Assembly: GCF_007860185.1 (NCBI RefSeq) | Contig: NZ_SJPY01000013.1 | Span: 1-64,000, forward strand | From: Novipirellula aureliae | Lineage (GTDB): Bacteria > Planctomycetota > Planctomycetia > Pirellulales > Pirellulaceae | Direction: 5' to 3' | DNA length: 64,000 nucleotides | In this document: piece after piece, positions 36,702-46,112 of the stretch | Numbering within the stretch: the first letter of the stretch is position 1 | Layout of the letters: each line of letters starts with the position of its first letter | Position numbers and translations under genes: made by a program | The notes under the pieces: generated by a model | Databases searched by the model: none | Told to the model about the DNA's origin: nothing | What the model saw: only the letters and a program-made list of their open reading frames with translations

Positions 36702-36921
36702 GTTGAGTTGGCTTTGAAGACTTGGTTCTTAAGAGACGTTTCGATTCTGGACCGATGCGAACGGACCGTTTTATACATCGGCAGTCCCGATTACGCAAAG
36801 GCGAGGGTGTCTAATAAGAATTGCAAGGATAAGACTGCACCAATGGACCGAATCAAAGATCTATTAAAACACTGGTAAGCCGTGAATACTGGTAAGCCGT
36901 GACTGTCGGGCCTACGTCGAT
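36702..36921. other. Intergenic region with short direct repeat
   Basis: Contains a tandem direct repeat of CTGGTAAGCCGTGA at about 36872-36902. The region lies between the PEP-CTERM gene stop and the RlmM-like gene start, both on the minus strand. No promoter boxes can be supported. Confidence 0.5.
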
Positions 36922-38763
36922 TCAACGACGCCGGCGACGTCGTGTGGACCAAGCCAGTCCGAGGACACTAAACAGACCCAATGAGGTTGGTTCGGGGACC
37001 GCAGAAATTCGATAGTTCAAGAACAGTTTCGAGTCCTGACTGCTGACCGACCAGGCGGCATCGACCGCTGTTGCATTTTGAAAACCACTGGCATCGATAT
37101 CGAACAATGCCGCATCAAAACCGGTCAACAAATTTGCTTGAGCGAACATTAAACTGTAGTCGGCATTCAGATCAAAATTCAACGCTTCCCCTGGAATTGC
37201 TCCGCTGAGTGAAGATACCGAAATCAAATAGTCACCAGCACCCGATTCGGTGAATACCAGTTCGTCCGCTGTGAGCAGATCCCAGGTGCCGCCTTCGCCG
37301 CCTGGCGCGAAATCATTGATTTCAAACTCAAACGCCCCGCCACCTTGCCAAGCCACGACAGTGGCCTCAATTTCGCCGACGCTGTTTCCGGGTGCGAGTG
37401 TGGATCCAAATTTGATATTCAATTCATCCATCTCTCCGATGCCACTGACTCTTCCTCCGGTTTCGTTGTTCAGAGTTCCAATCAACTCACCATCGATCCG
37501 CATGAATCCGCTGTTGTTGACGTTTTGGCCTGTCGCATCGAGCGTCCCCATGGCATCGATCATCGTCGTGCCAATCGCACTGTTGGTGAAGGTGTCACCA
37601 GATTTAAAGGTTGCAAAGGCGTCGATGGCCAAAGTGCCGCTGTCCAAAGCTCCCACGGTAACCGTTCCGGTTGAATCGAGCGTATTGAATGCTACTTGCA
37701 AATCGCCGGTGCCGTTGGAGCCACCAATTTCCAAGCTACTGATGGTCGTGTTGTAACGAGAAACCACGCCTTGAATGTTGTTTAGTTTAACATCGGTGTC
37801 GACCACGGTGATGCTGGAGAGACCGAGATTGGCGGGAGTCGGTCCCGGAAGGCCTGATAAAGGTTGATAGGCACCTGTATTCACATCGACCGTTCCGAAC
37901 TGATTGTCATCTTGATAAAAGACGTATAGCTCTTGAGCATTTCGGTCGACTCCGCCAGCCATCGCGTCTACATCAGTGCCTGGTAGATCAATGAGACTCG
38001 TCGAAGAAGTAGGCGCAAAAGATGGTGATAAATTCCAGCGATCGAGCCGGCCGGTGTTTCCTGTGTGGCGAACAAATTTGCCATCTACAATCGATCCTAG
38101 ACGCTCATCACCCACTGGGGACGTTAACTCGTTAAGCGAAAAGACTTGAGATCCAACATTGGTAAAATCATTTAGATCAACTTCCACAGCCACTGTTGCA
38201 GTATTAAGACCAAGAATGTAGCGGTTCGAGAAGGGATCGTAGTCGCCTGTCGCGTCAACCTCTTGCAATCCGTCGGGAACAGGATCGTCGATGACGACAC
38301 TTTGCCAATTCGAAATGGAATGACTGTAGCGATGAATGGTCGATGACCCCGAGTCGGACAATAGGAAGTCGCCCGAATTGGTAACTTCTAGATTTCGTAA
38401 ATTGGTAACCGTTGGTATCGTGCCAACGGTAGAAATCGTCGAGAAAGAAGCTGGACTTCCTCCGATGCCAGGTACAAGCCTTTTGATGGTGGCGCCATCC
38501 ATCGTAAAGATGTTGCCAAGGATATCAGCAGCGAACTGAGTGTCCGACTCGGCAGCCGTTACCACGCCATAGTCGACATCCCAGCTGCCCGTCGTGCTGT
38601 CCGTTTTTGTATAGCGGCTAATCGTTGCGTCGGACTCGTTCCCTAATTGGTGCCCGTAAACATAAACTTCGGCCGTAGCCTGCTGCACCGACAGAAGCGA
38701 AACCGCAAGGGCTAAGGAAAGTTTGAAGCAAGCTCGAGCGGCATCAAAGCACAGACATTTCAT
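36922..38763 (-). CDS. Secreted PEP-CTERM-anchored protein (beta-propeller plus passenger-like repeats)
   Basis: 613 residues. Signal peptide 1-31 (FKLSLALAVSLLSVQQATA). Residues about 33-310 form a propeller-like region with repeated short strands (for example YDPFSNRYILGLNTATVAV). Residues about 330-480 resemble autotransporter-type PEP-anchor repeats (ISSLEIGGSNGTGDLQVAFN, GTVTVGALDSGTLAI). The C-terminus is a classical PEP-CTERM sorting signal: VPEPTSLGL, a hydrophobic stretch, then RRRRRR. This directs the exosortase/EpsH system to cleave and anchor or release the protein at the surface; no exosortase is encoded here. It stands alone on the minus strand. Confidence 0.85.
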   Translation of the reverse strand: MKCLCFDAARACFKLSLALAVSLLSVQQATAEVYVYGHQLGNESDATISRYTKTDSTTGSWDVDYGVVTAAESDTQFAADILGNIFTMDGATIKRLVPGIGGSPASFSTISTVGTIPTVTNLRNLEVTNSGDFLLSDSGSSTIHRYSHSISNWQSVVIDDPVPDGLQEVDATGDYDPFSNRYILGLNTATVAVEVDLNDFTNVGSQVFSLNELTSPVGDERLGSIVDGKFVRHTGNTGRLDRWNLSPSFAPTSSTSLIDLPGTDVDAMAGGVDRNAQELYVFYQDDNQFGTVDVNTGAYQPLSGLPGPTPANLGLSSITVVDTDVKLNNIQGVVSRYNTTISSLEIGGSNGTGDLQVAFNTLDSTGTVTVGALDSGTLAIDAFATFKSGDTFTNSAIGTTMIDAMGTLDATGQNVNNSGFMRIDGELIGTLNNETGGRVSGIGEMDELNIKFGSTLAPGNSVGEIEATVVAWQGGGAFEFEINDFAPGGEGGTWDLLTADELVFTESGAGDYLISVSSLSGAIPGEALNFDLNADYSLMFAQANLLTGFDAALFDIDASGFQNATAVDAAWSVSSQDSKLFLNYRISAVPEPTSLGLFSVLGLAWSTRRRRRR

Positions 38764-38817
38764 TTCATCGTTCTCAAATCAAGTTGGTTCGAAATCTCAG
38801 GTAGCTATACGGTGTTG

Positions 38818-38900
38818 CGTTGGAGTCTAGCCTTTAGGCGATTTCCAAACAGCTTTACTAATACGCAGAATGGTAATCGGCTAAAGCCTGGACTCCAACG
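38818..38900. repeat. Inverted repeat hairpin (CGTTGGAGTCTAGCC family)
   Basis: Arms 38818-38843 and 38875-38900 match at about 23 of 26 positions when inverted (left arm begins CGTTGGAGTCTAGCC, right arm ends GGACTCCAACG). A third related half-copy (CAGCTAAAGCCTAGGCTCC) lies at about 38922-38941, followed by a T-run. It lies between the DUF1559 stop and the PEP-CTERM start and could terminate DUF1559 transcription. Confidence 0.75.
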
Positions 38901-38962
38901 TTACTCAAGTTCATCGTGGGGTCAGCTAAAGCCTAGGCTCCGGTTTTTTTCTCTACAAGTCT

Positions 38963-40126
38963 CTAAAAGTCATCGTCGGAGACAACAAATTCGGGCCAAG
39001 GCACATCACTGCTTTTGCCGCGAAGGGTCAACAAAGCTTGGTAGACTCGGTAATCAATACTCTCAGCGATGAAACGTGTTCCTCCATCTGCCATCGATGC
39101 GTTGACTCCGTCGACATGTGCAGACGAAGGCCGAGCATAATCGCTTGCGTAGTCATCATCTGTCATCATCGCCGTAAAAACATCGGGACTACCTGCGTTG
39201 ACGCCATTGATTCGATGAATGGGCGCGACCGGCGAAGGCTTGCCATTACTCCACTGCGTAAGGTCCGAATCGAACATATCAGGCGTAGGATCTTCATAAT
39301 GCCATACCATCCCCTGAGTAAATTGAGAGTATCTCAAACTGCTATAAGCTGGTTTCGGAGTGTAACCGCCTGGTTCGAGGTCAGCGGCATCAATGAAACC
39401 GGCACGATGCCATGGAAGACATTGGACGTTTTCGGAAAACAGGATGGTAAAGCCTGGGCCGTCTTTGAAATCATCGAGTCGCACAGGAGCCCCACAATGA
39501 ACGCCACTGCCATCATCGTACGCATTCTTAAATGCCCCATTTGCTCGCTCCTGGCAATTCGCAAAGGTGACGGCATTCGCACCATTTGAGAAATCGACCG
39601 TCCCGTTATTCGACACATAGCTATTGAGTCCATCGTTGCCGCGGGCGACCGGGTTGCTCGGGCACTGCATAATTGCCATGTTGGGGGCTGCGAGCGAATG
39701 AAAGCCTTCGCCTGAATCACCCGTCGTCTTTTCGTATTCGCCGCTGCCATCCGACATGATCGGATAACGGTCTTCGGTCCAATGCTCGTAGGTCGGTTGT
39801 CCGTCAAGCCATGGTAATAAGGCAACGGCCCAAGTGCCAATTTTGTAGTGGGTTGGAACCGTGCCAGCATAGTTCGTTGGGTCGGAGGGATCTGCCCCCT
39901 CTTCGAATTTACCGAACTCTTGTACCCAGCCGGGGAGATGGCCTTTTGCGTTTTCGTATTGGATTGCCGCTAAGGCCAAGTTCTTGATGTTGGCATTGCA
40001 TTGGTTACGACGAGCGGTTTCGCGAGCCGCATTGACGGCTGGCAGTAAAAGTCCCATCAAAATGCCGATGATCGTGATTACGACCAGCAATTCCACCAAC
40101 GTAAATCCAATTTTTGAACGTTTCAT
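38963..40126 (-). CDS. DUF1559 protein with type IV prepilin-like N-terminus
   Basis: 387 residues from the ATG at 40126, with a strong GGGGGAA ribosome binding site 8-14 bp upstream; the longer open frame to 40378 is not needed. N-terminus MKRSKIGFTLVELLVVITIIGIL is a class III prepilin signal (cleavage before F, then the hydrophobic helix with Glu5). The DUF1559 body follows (NQCNANIKNLALAAIQYE ... GHLPGW, MQCPSNP, GAPVRLDDFKDGPGFTILFSENV), ending with the H-X9-DG region SSAHVDGVNASMADGGTRFI. Such proteins are abundant in planctomycetes; they are probably processed by a prepilin peptidase and assembled as pseudopilin-like surface proteins. Role unknown. Confidence 0.9.
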   Translation of the reverse strand: MKRSKIGFTLVELLVVITIIGILMGLLLPAVNAARETARRNQCNANIKNLALAAIQYENAKGHLPGWVQEFGKFEEGADPSDPTNYAGTVPTHYKIGTWAVALLPWLDGQPTYEHWTEDRYPIMSDGSGEYEKTTGDSGEGFHSLAAPNMAIMQCPSNPVARGNDGLNSYVSNNGTVDFSNGANAVTFANCQERANGAFKNAYDDGSGVHCGAPVRLDDFKDGPGFTILFSENVQCLPWHRAGFIDAADLEPGGYTPKPAYSSLRYSQFTQGMVWHYEDPTPDMFDSDLTQWSNGKPSPVAPIHRINGVNAGSPDVFTAMMTDDDYASDYARPSSAHVDGVNASMADGGTRFIAESIDYRVYQALLTLRGKSSDVPWPEFVVSDDDF

Positions 40127-40310
40127 CGTAGAGATTCCCCCAAGAACGAAAAGGTCTGCTCGCCAATCCGAACGGATGGAGCATGCATAAGATACGAGTG
40201 TACCCCCCTGACCAGGCTGGTGCAAACATTCTGGATGAGAAAATAAAAAAAATGTGGAGATATATCGGCGTTTTGGCTGATGCCAAAGGCTGTTCGAGAG
40301 TCGTATCGAG

Positions 40311-40461
40311 CCGGCGTTTCGGAGAGACGCCGGTACGGTCGGTCGTTGATTCTTATTGCTCCAGCCTGGGACGTTCAAATGACGCGGTTACAAGAACGCT
40401 AACCTGCATCGTTTTTGTTCCCTACCTCAACGGCGTCGAGAAGAATACAGGGAACAAAAAC
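40311..40461. repeat. Two hairpins downstream of histidine kinase
   Basis: A hairpin CCGGCGT ... ACGCCGG at 40311-40333, then a perfect 13-bp inverted repeat (GTTTTTGTTCCCT at 40411-40423 and AGGGAACAAAAAC at 40449-40461) enclosing CAACGGCGTCGAG. The second is related to the 44048-44244 structure, which also has the arms TTTTGTTCC / GGAACAAAA and the CAACGG motif. Both lie in the gap after the kinase gene, so transcript-end hairpins are possible. Confidence 0.7.
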
Positions 40462-40585
40462 TGCATCAATTGATCGATCAACTCGACCGCCCTTTGATAA
40501 ACCGCGGGCCCCATTTGAGAAGTATGTTCAGAAGTCTCGACACGGACGACCGGATTTGCTTTGTTCCATCTTAAATTCGCAATCC

Positions 40586-43500
40586 TTAGCCCTGCTGTTT
40601 TTTAAGCACATCCACTAAACGCAGGCAATGTTCCTCCACTTGCGCAAACGCTTCTTGTATCTTCGTTGGATTGCCCGCACCGATCACCGATTCAAATAAT
40701 TCAATGGCCTCGTTGATTGCTTCGATGCCAAAGTAACCGGAAGCGCCTTTGAGTGTGTGAGCGGTTCGCGATAACGTTTTCCTATCGTCGGATTCGATCG
40801 CTTTTCGCATTTGGCTGAGCAGATCGATCGCTTCATCAATGTATGCTTCGGAGATTCCGAGGAGTAGTGTTTCATCACCCCCGCAATTCTTTAACAATTG
40901 CTCCCACTGGAAACCGTTGTCGGCGTCCTTGGTCGGTTGTTCGTCAGCTTCCGTATTCTCTTCAACCATTTTGTTTGATTCTCGATTGGGCCGATTGGCA
41001 TGTTGCTCAAACTTCGCACTCTCGTCGATCACTCTTCTCAGGTCCTTTAAGTCGAATGGTTTTGAAACATAGTCGTCCATGCCTGCATTGATACATCGTT
41101 CACGATCTCCTTTCATCGCCTCGGCAGTCATTGCGACGATATAGCGATGCTGGCTTGTCTCTTTTTCCATTTCGCGAATTTGAGCGGTCGCTTCGAAGCC
41201 GTTAAGCTCAGGCATTTGAATATCCATTAAAATCAGATCGTACGACTCCGCTTTTACCTTCTCAACCGCTTCGCGACCATTGATTGCAATGGAGACTTGA
41301 TGCCCCCACTTATCCAAAAAACCGCGTGCAACCCGCTGGTTGACCACTCCGTCTTCCACGAGCAGTATTTTGCGTGGCGTTTGCGGTTGCATTTCAGGCT
41401 CTGCCTCAACGGTTGCTTTCGCATCGGCAAAGCCCATCACTCCCAGAACTGCCTCGAGTAGTTCCGACGCAATCACGGGTTTGGTCATATAGCGTTTGAC
41501 ACCCAATTCTTTCAATGTCGGCGGATCGAGTCCGCTCATCGAAGACGACAGAATGATGATCGGCCCGTAAGCACCGTCGCAGTCCGCCTTCAATTTCTTG
41601 GCAAACTCCATCCCATCCATTTCAGGCATATGGTAGTCGAGCAAGATCATTCCAAACGGTTCTCGATCCTCCTTGGCTTGGGTGACGATATCGATCCCCC
41701 TCCGACCATCCTCGGCCAACACGGGACGCATATGCCATTGCATCAGAATCTCTTGCAAAATACGCCGGTTGGTCGAGTTGTCGTCAACCACTAGAACGTG
41801 CATGCCGGCCAATCGAGACAACTCGGTTGGCTGACGTGGAGTCTGATCGGCGACGATGCCTAGGCGGATTTGGAAATGGAACGTCGTCCCCAATCCGGGT
41901 TGACTTTCAACCCAAACGCGACCATCCATCAACTCGATCAAGCGAGAGGAAATGGTCAAGCCCAAGCCGGTGCCACCAAATTGACGAGTGGTCGAGGCGT
42001 CGGCCTGCGAGAATTTTTCGAAAATCTGCTTCTGTTTTTCGATCGGGATTCCAATTCCGGTATCGCGAATGGTTACATGAAGCCGTACGGAATCATCGTT
42101 GAATTCCTGTGGATTGACGTCGACGACGACTTCACCGTGATTGGTGAATTTGATCGCGTTGCCGACAAAATTGACAATGATCTGTCTCAGCCGGCCTGGA
42201 TCACCGATCAATTCATTTGGAATCGAAGGATCGATTCGGCCTAGCAGTTCTAAGCCTTTTTCGTCGGCTTTGAGTGTCAAAAGTTTGATTGCTTTGCCGA
42301 TGCAATCACGAAGATTGAACTCGACTTCTTCAAGCTCCATCCGTCCGGCTTCCATTTTAGAAAAGTCCAAAATGTCGTTAAGCAGTCTCAGCAGAGACGC
42401 AGCCGATTCTTGCACTAAACCCAAGAATTCACGTTGCTCGTCGTTGAGGGAAGTCGCAGAGAGAAGCTCGGTCATTCCGATGATGCCATTCATCGGCGTT
42501 CGGATTTCATGGCTCATATTCGCCAGAAATTCGCTCTTGGCTCGGTTCGCAGCATCCGCAGCATCCTTCGCTGCACGTAGCTCTTCGTCAGCGCGTTTAC
42601 GACGAGTGATGTCGCGGCCAATGCCGACCATGCCGGTGGCGTTTCCCTCGTCGTTGCACAATGGAACCTTGGTGGTGGAAAGCCAGATCTCCGTCCCATC
42701 GGTGCGCTGAGACGCCTCTTCCTGAGCAAGCATCGGTTCGCACGAACGCATCACGATTTGATCATCGGCAACACTGTTGCAAGCCATTTGGGTGGGTAGA
42801 AAATCGTAGTCGGTCTTTCCAACCAATTCATCAACCGATTCCAGTCCAAAGTGTTCGAGCAGGGCCGCATTCCCGGTAACGAATCGGCCATGACGATCTT
42901 TGATATAAATCAGATCGGGGATGTTGGTTGTAATGGTTTTGAGCAGGTCTCGTTCATGAGCGAGTTCTTGTTCAGCGCGGATCTCTTTGGTTACATCACG
43001 AGAAATGCCAAACGTGCCAATGATTTTTCCATTGGGATCATAGAGCGGCAACTTGGTTGTCGAGCACCATGTGTCCTCCCGATCCGCGTAATTTTCCCGT
43101 TCGATCTGCGCGATCAATGGTTCGCCGGTCTCCATGATTTTGCGTTCGTCATTGAACGCGCCTCGGGCGTGTTCGTCACCGAAGAAATCAGCATCCGTTG
43201 TGCCAATTGTATCGGCTGGATCTGACAAGCAGAAGATTCGAGCAAGAGCGTTACTGATTCGAATGAAACGACTTTTCTGGTCCTTAAAGTAGATCGCGTC
43301 CGGAACATTTTTTAGTAGTGTGTCGAGCAGGAAATCGGATTGTTTCCATTTCGATTCCAACGTCTTTTGATCCGTGATATCCCAGCAGATCACTTCGATC
43401 CCATTGATGTTTCCATCGTCACGGAAGGTCGGACGTCTCAGTACCTCGATATAGCGACATGTGCCATCGACAAAGTGATGCGCTTCGATGACGTGCTGGC

Positions 43501-43819
43501 TTTGTCCATTCGCCATGACCTTTTGGTCGAGTTCGACAGATGCTTGAGCGGCCTTGTCGTGAAAAAGATCGAAGTCCGTCTTGCCCACTATGTCATCTTT
43601 CGACCGACCAATCATTTGGCAAAAGTGGTCGTTCGCAAAATGAATATGCCCCTGACGATCCTTTCGGACGACGCACATCTCAACGAGCCGAGCGTTCGGC
43701 TTGGTGATCTGAATCGACTTCAGCTTTCTCGGTTTCTTCGGGCGAGAGCGATGGACGACGATTTGCTCTGGCAGATCGATTTCTTGCGGGTTCGGCTCGC
43801 CAGAGGGTATTTGATTCAT
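40586..43819 (-). CDS. Hybrid sensor histidine kinase with three PAS, two receiver and one HPt domains
   Basis: 1077 residues, no obvious membrane helix, so probably cytosolic. The order is: PAS1 (about 45-160), PAS2 (about 165-285, ending GTFGISRDVTKE), PAS3 (about 290-410, ending GIGRDITRRKRADEEL), HisKA with phospho-acceptor His437 (MSHEIRTPMNG), an HATPase domain (GNAIKFTNHGE, DTGIGIP, GGTGLGLTI), REC1 with phospho-Asp728 (LLDYHMPEMDG), REC2 with Asp866 (LMDIQMPELNG), and HPt with His1021 (RTAHTLKGASGYFG). This is a complete BarA/ArcB-type phosphorelay in one protein, but the final response regulator is not adjacent. The input signal is unknown. Start ATG at 43819. Confidence 0.93.
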   Translation of the reverse strand: MNQIPSGEPNPQEIDLPEQIVVHRSRPKKPRKLKSIQITKPNARLVEMCVVRKDRQGHIHFANDHFCQMIGRSKDDIVGKTDFDLFHDKAAQASVELDQKVMANGQSQHVIEAHHFVDGTCRYIEVLRRPTFRDDGNINGIEVICWDITDQKTLESKWKQSDFLLDTLLKNVPDAIYFKDQKSRFIRISNALARIFCLSDPADTIGTTDADFFGDEHARGAFNDERKIMETGEPLIAQIERENYADREDTWCSTTKLPLYDPNGKIIGTFGISRDVTKEIRAEQELAHERDLLKTITTNIPDLIYIKDRHGRFVTGNAALLEHFGLESVDELVGKTDYDFLPTQMACNSVADDQIVMRSCEPMLAQEEASQRTDGTEIWLSTTKVPLCNDEGNATGMVGIGRDITRRKRADEELRAAKDAADAANRAKSEFLANMSHEIRTPMNGIIGMTELLSATSLNDEQREFLGLVQESAASLLRLLNDILDFSKMEAGRMELEEVEFNLRDCIGKAIKLLTLKADEKGLELLGRIDPSIPNELIGDPGRLRQIIVNFVGNAIKFTNHGEVVVDVNPQEFNDDSVRLHVTIRDTGIGIPIEKQKQIFEKFSQADASTTRQFGGTGLGLTISSRLIELMDGRVWVESQPGLGTTFHFQIRLGIVADQTPRQPTELSRLAGMHVLVVDDNSTNRRILQEILMQWHMRPVLAEDGRRGIDIVTQAKEDREPFGMILLDYHMPEMDGMEFAKKLKADCDGAYGPIIILSSSMSGLDPPTLKELGVKRYMTKPVIASELLEAVLGVMGFADAKATVEAEPEMQPQTPRKILLVEDGVVNQRVARGFLDKWGHQVSIAINGREAVEKVKAESYDLILMDIQMPELNGFEATAQIREMEKETSQHRYIVAMTAEAMKGDRERCINAGMDDYVSKPFDLKDLRRVIDESAKFEQHANRPNRESNKMVEENTEADEQPTKDADNGFQWEQLLKNCGGDETLLLGISEAYIDEAIDLLSQMRKAIESDDRKTLSRTAHTLKGASGYFGIEAINEAIELFESVIGAGNPTKIQEAFAQVEEHCLRLVDVLKKQQG

Positions 43820-44047
43820 AAGGAGCCTTTGCCTGATCCCGTCGGTCTCGATAGCTTGTTGGCGGCGTTCAAGCCGACATCTTTTTGAAACAAAATAGAC
43901 AAGTGTGTCTCTCTTTACCTACAATGTAGCTAGTGGTCCCAGGGTCAGCAAATTTTATTCCGCCGATGGAATAACTGCCGACACTGCGGCGTCGGCTGGC
44001 TCTGAGGTGCTCAAACGCTGCCGTATCCTGAAATTCATCCTACTCCG

Positions 44048-44244
44048 TTTTTGTTCCAGGTATTCCTCCCTACGCCAACGGGATTCTACGCCAACGGGAT
44101 TTGCTAGTGCATTTTGATTTTTGACGTGGCTGGGGCTTCCAGCCCCAGTTGAGAAGAACGCTGTGGCTAGAAGCCACAGCCACGAAACACGCAGCCTACG
44201 GCATTCTGCAAAATGCTCTAACGCCGTTGGCGTAGGGAACAAAA
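44048..44244. repeat. Nested hairpin cluster
   Basis: Outer arms TTTTGTTCC (about 44048-44057) and GGAACAAAA (about 44236-44244), then CCCTACGCCAACGG (44068-44081) and CCGTTGGCGTAGGG (44224-44237), a perfect 14-bp pair. Inside are two perfect small hairpins: CTGGGGCT-TCC-AGCCCCAG (44130-44148) and GCTGTGGCT-AGA-AGCCACAGC (44160-44180). No ORF; possibly a composite REP/BIME-like element. Confidence 0.8.
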
Positions 44245-44283
44245 TCGATGAAAGTTAGGGTTCTTGTAACGATGTCTTTGGAG

Positions 44284-44300
44284 CACCCCACGTTGGGGTG
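44284..44300. terminator. Possible terminator hairpin
   Basis: CACCCCA-CGT-TGGGGTG stem, followed on the plus strand by a T-rich run (AGTTATTTTT). It lies about 125 bp beyond the end of the radC gene on the minus strand, so which transcript it would serve is unclear. Confidence 0.35.
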
Positions 44301-44424
44301 AGTTATTTTTATTGAACGACGCAGGGCGGCTTCGCTACAATGTCGCTCAGCTCTGCAAACGCAAAGCTGAGGGTCTCCCTCTCGGAGAGACGGAGCTACG
44401 AAAGAGCTACTAGAGAGGCGGCGA

Positions 44425-45363
44425 TTACTGCTCGCGGATACTCAGGCTTCGTTCGGAGGCGACGACGATATGATCGAGAACCGTGATGCCCAAAAGCTTA
44501 CCCGCTTCGGTCAATTGATCGGTCACTTGATGGTCTTCTCGACTTGGTGTTGGATCGCCACTGGGGTGGTTATGCACCAACAGAATCGCGGAAGCCGAAT
44601 CGCGAATGGCTGGCCGGAAAACTTCTCGCGGATGAACCAAGCTAGCGTCGAGTGTGCCGACCGTGATGCGGTGGGTTCGAATCGGTTTGTGTTTGGTATC
44701 GAGTGACACGATGTGGAATTCTTCTTGTACCGCGTCGCTAGCCAGACGTGCAAACTCTTGTGAACAAAATTCAATGGCCGCTTGGCTACTGGTGATTTTC
44801 GCTTTCGCTAGGCGGTTATTCGTCTCCGCTTCGGCGACGCGACGGCCGAGTTCAATGCCAGCCATGATTTGGGCGTAACTTGCCTTGGTCACAGCTCGGC
44901 TAACGTCCCTTAAATCCTCTTTGTGGCACTTCGGCAAATCTTGCAAACGAGCGGCAAAGCGATTGGCGATCAAACCGCCCCCGACGACTGCCGATTCGCC
45001 CCGAACACCGACGCGAATTAGGATCGCTAAGAGGTCGGCATTGCTAAGCTGGACTGCACCGTCGCGAAGCAATCTTTCCCGGGGACGATCTTGTTCGGGT
45101 GTCTGAGTTACTTGAACACCATGAATTTGTTGGTCGATCCATTTCTCCGGTTCAAAGTCAAGCTCTTTACACCATCGATAGCGTGAAATCTCGTCTGCAA
45201 CCGTGTGCTCTAAATACCCTTCGCGAACCAGGTCCTTGATCGTGTCGTGAACCGTTCGGGTAGAGGATTCACAGGTTTCTTTAGCTTCTTCGATCGAAAA
45301 CTGAGGCAACTCAGCGAGCGGCTTCAAGACTCGGGTCAAACGTTCGCGTCGAGATACTGGCAT
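44425..45363 (-). CDS. radC: RadC/JAB-domain protein with N-terminal winged-helix-like extension
   Basis: 312 residues, longer than the usual RadC (about 225). Residues about 1-70 look like a winged-helix segment (FSIEEAKETCESSTRTVHDTIKDLVREGYLEHT), an unusual addition. The classic RadC part starts near 90 with RERLLRDGAVQLSNADLLAILI, a UPF0758 helix-hairpin-helix-like region, and ends in the JAMM metalloprotease-like motif HNHPSGDPTPSREDH with flanking hydrophobic strands (SASAILLVHNHPSG). RadC was once tied to DNA repair, but its activity is not settled. Start ATG at 45363. The gene lies 38 bp after the upstream small membrane-protein gene on the same strand, so the two may be co-transcribed. 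Confidence 0.88.
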   Translation of the reverse strand: MPVSRRERLTRVLKPLAELPQFSIEEAKETCESSTRTVHDTIKDLVREGYLEHTVADEISRYRWCKELDFEPEKWIDQQIHGVQVTQTPEQDRPRERLLRDGAVQLSNADLLAILIRVGVRGESAVVGGGLIANRFAARLQDLPKCHKEDLRDVSRAVTKASYAQIMAGIELGRRVAEAETNNRLAKAKITSSQAAIEFCSQEFARLASDAVQEEFHIVSLDTKHKPIRTHRITVGTLDASLVHPREVFRPAIRDSASAILLVHNHPSGDPTPSREDHQVTDQLTEAGKLLGITVLDHIVVASERSLSIREQ

Positions 45364-45401
45364 CGATACGGTCGCCTTTTAGCGAGAGGAAACACACGGT
45401 T

Positions 45402-46001
45402 CTACTCTCTAAAATCATAGCGTTTTTGTTCCGAGTGGATGACGGTGTTGAAGAAATTTCGCAATTTCGGCGCATGATGCCCGTCAAGGCGAACGCTCTT
45501 GGTTTGTGCGGAATCGCCGATCCAGCCATTTGCGAGGTTGATATCGAATTCCACGGTTTCAAACCGTTTCGCCGTCGGATCGGTGAACCGCAAACGAATC
45601 GGTTGCAGTGAATCCCCGCCTCCGTTTGCTGGATCCGACGTCCATCGAGACTCAATCGGTTCCTTGGCGCTTGTCGTCCAATCGTAACTTCCGGATTCGA
45701 GCAACAAATGGCGGAGCAAGCCCAACCCGGGCATGGCCGTCAGTTCGACCGTCCTCAAGATCTCCTCTGATTCCGACGGTTCAATATCGAGCCGTTCGAC
45801 CTCCACCCGTTCGCCTAGTTGGAGTGCGGTAATGACATCATCCCCCCAAAATGCCCGGGTCTCGACCAATCGAGTCTTTCGCTGGGTAATACTAAAATAA
45901 GCACCGACCATCGCCAGTGCGACAACAAGGACTCCGATCAGAATGCCGCGGCCGGTAATGGTTGCTCGAGGGTCGTTGTACTTGTCTTCGTGGGTAGCCA
46001 T
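45402..46001 (-). CDS. Hypothetical single-pass membrane protein
   Basis: 199 residues. One hydrophobic segment near 18-38 (GILIGVLVVALAMVGAYFSI) follows a short basic/acidic N-terminus, suggesting a membrane anchor with the bulk (about 40-199) outside the cytoplasm. The C-terminal region (IRLRFTDPTAKRFETVEFDINLANGWIG) looks like a small beta-rich domain. I do not recognise a family. It is upstream of radC on the same strand and 111 bp from the divergent aroB. No function is proposed. Confidence 0.6.
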   Translation of the reverse strand: MATHEDKYNDPRATITGRGILIGVLVVALAMVGAYFSITQRKTRLVETRAFWGDDVITALQLGERVEVERLDIEPSESEEILRTVELTAMPGLGLLRHLLLESGSYDWTTSAKEPIESRWTSDPANGGGDSLQPIRLRFTDPTAKRFETVEFDINLANGWIGDSAQTKSVRLDGHHAPKLRNFFNTVIHSEQKRYDFRE

Positions 46002-46112
46002 GGTTGTTTGCAGGTTTGAGATTAAATAGAGAGGTGAGTTCCGCTGGTGGAAAAACAGGTGTAAACTGTCGCACGATTTTGCTTGACTATTGATAACGAA
46101 TTGAGTTTATCC

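Larger units (their letters stand above)
43820..44424. other. Intergenic region with nested hairpins
   Basis: About 600 bp without a supportable gene between the kinase and RadC, both on the minus strand. It holds the inverted-repeat cluster 44048-44244 and a hairpin at 44284-44300; no other supportable feature. Confidence 0.5.
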
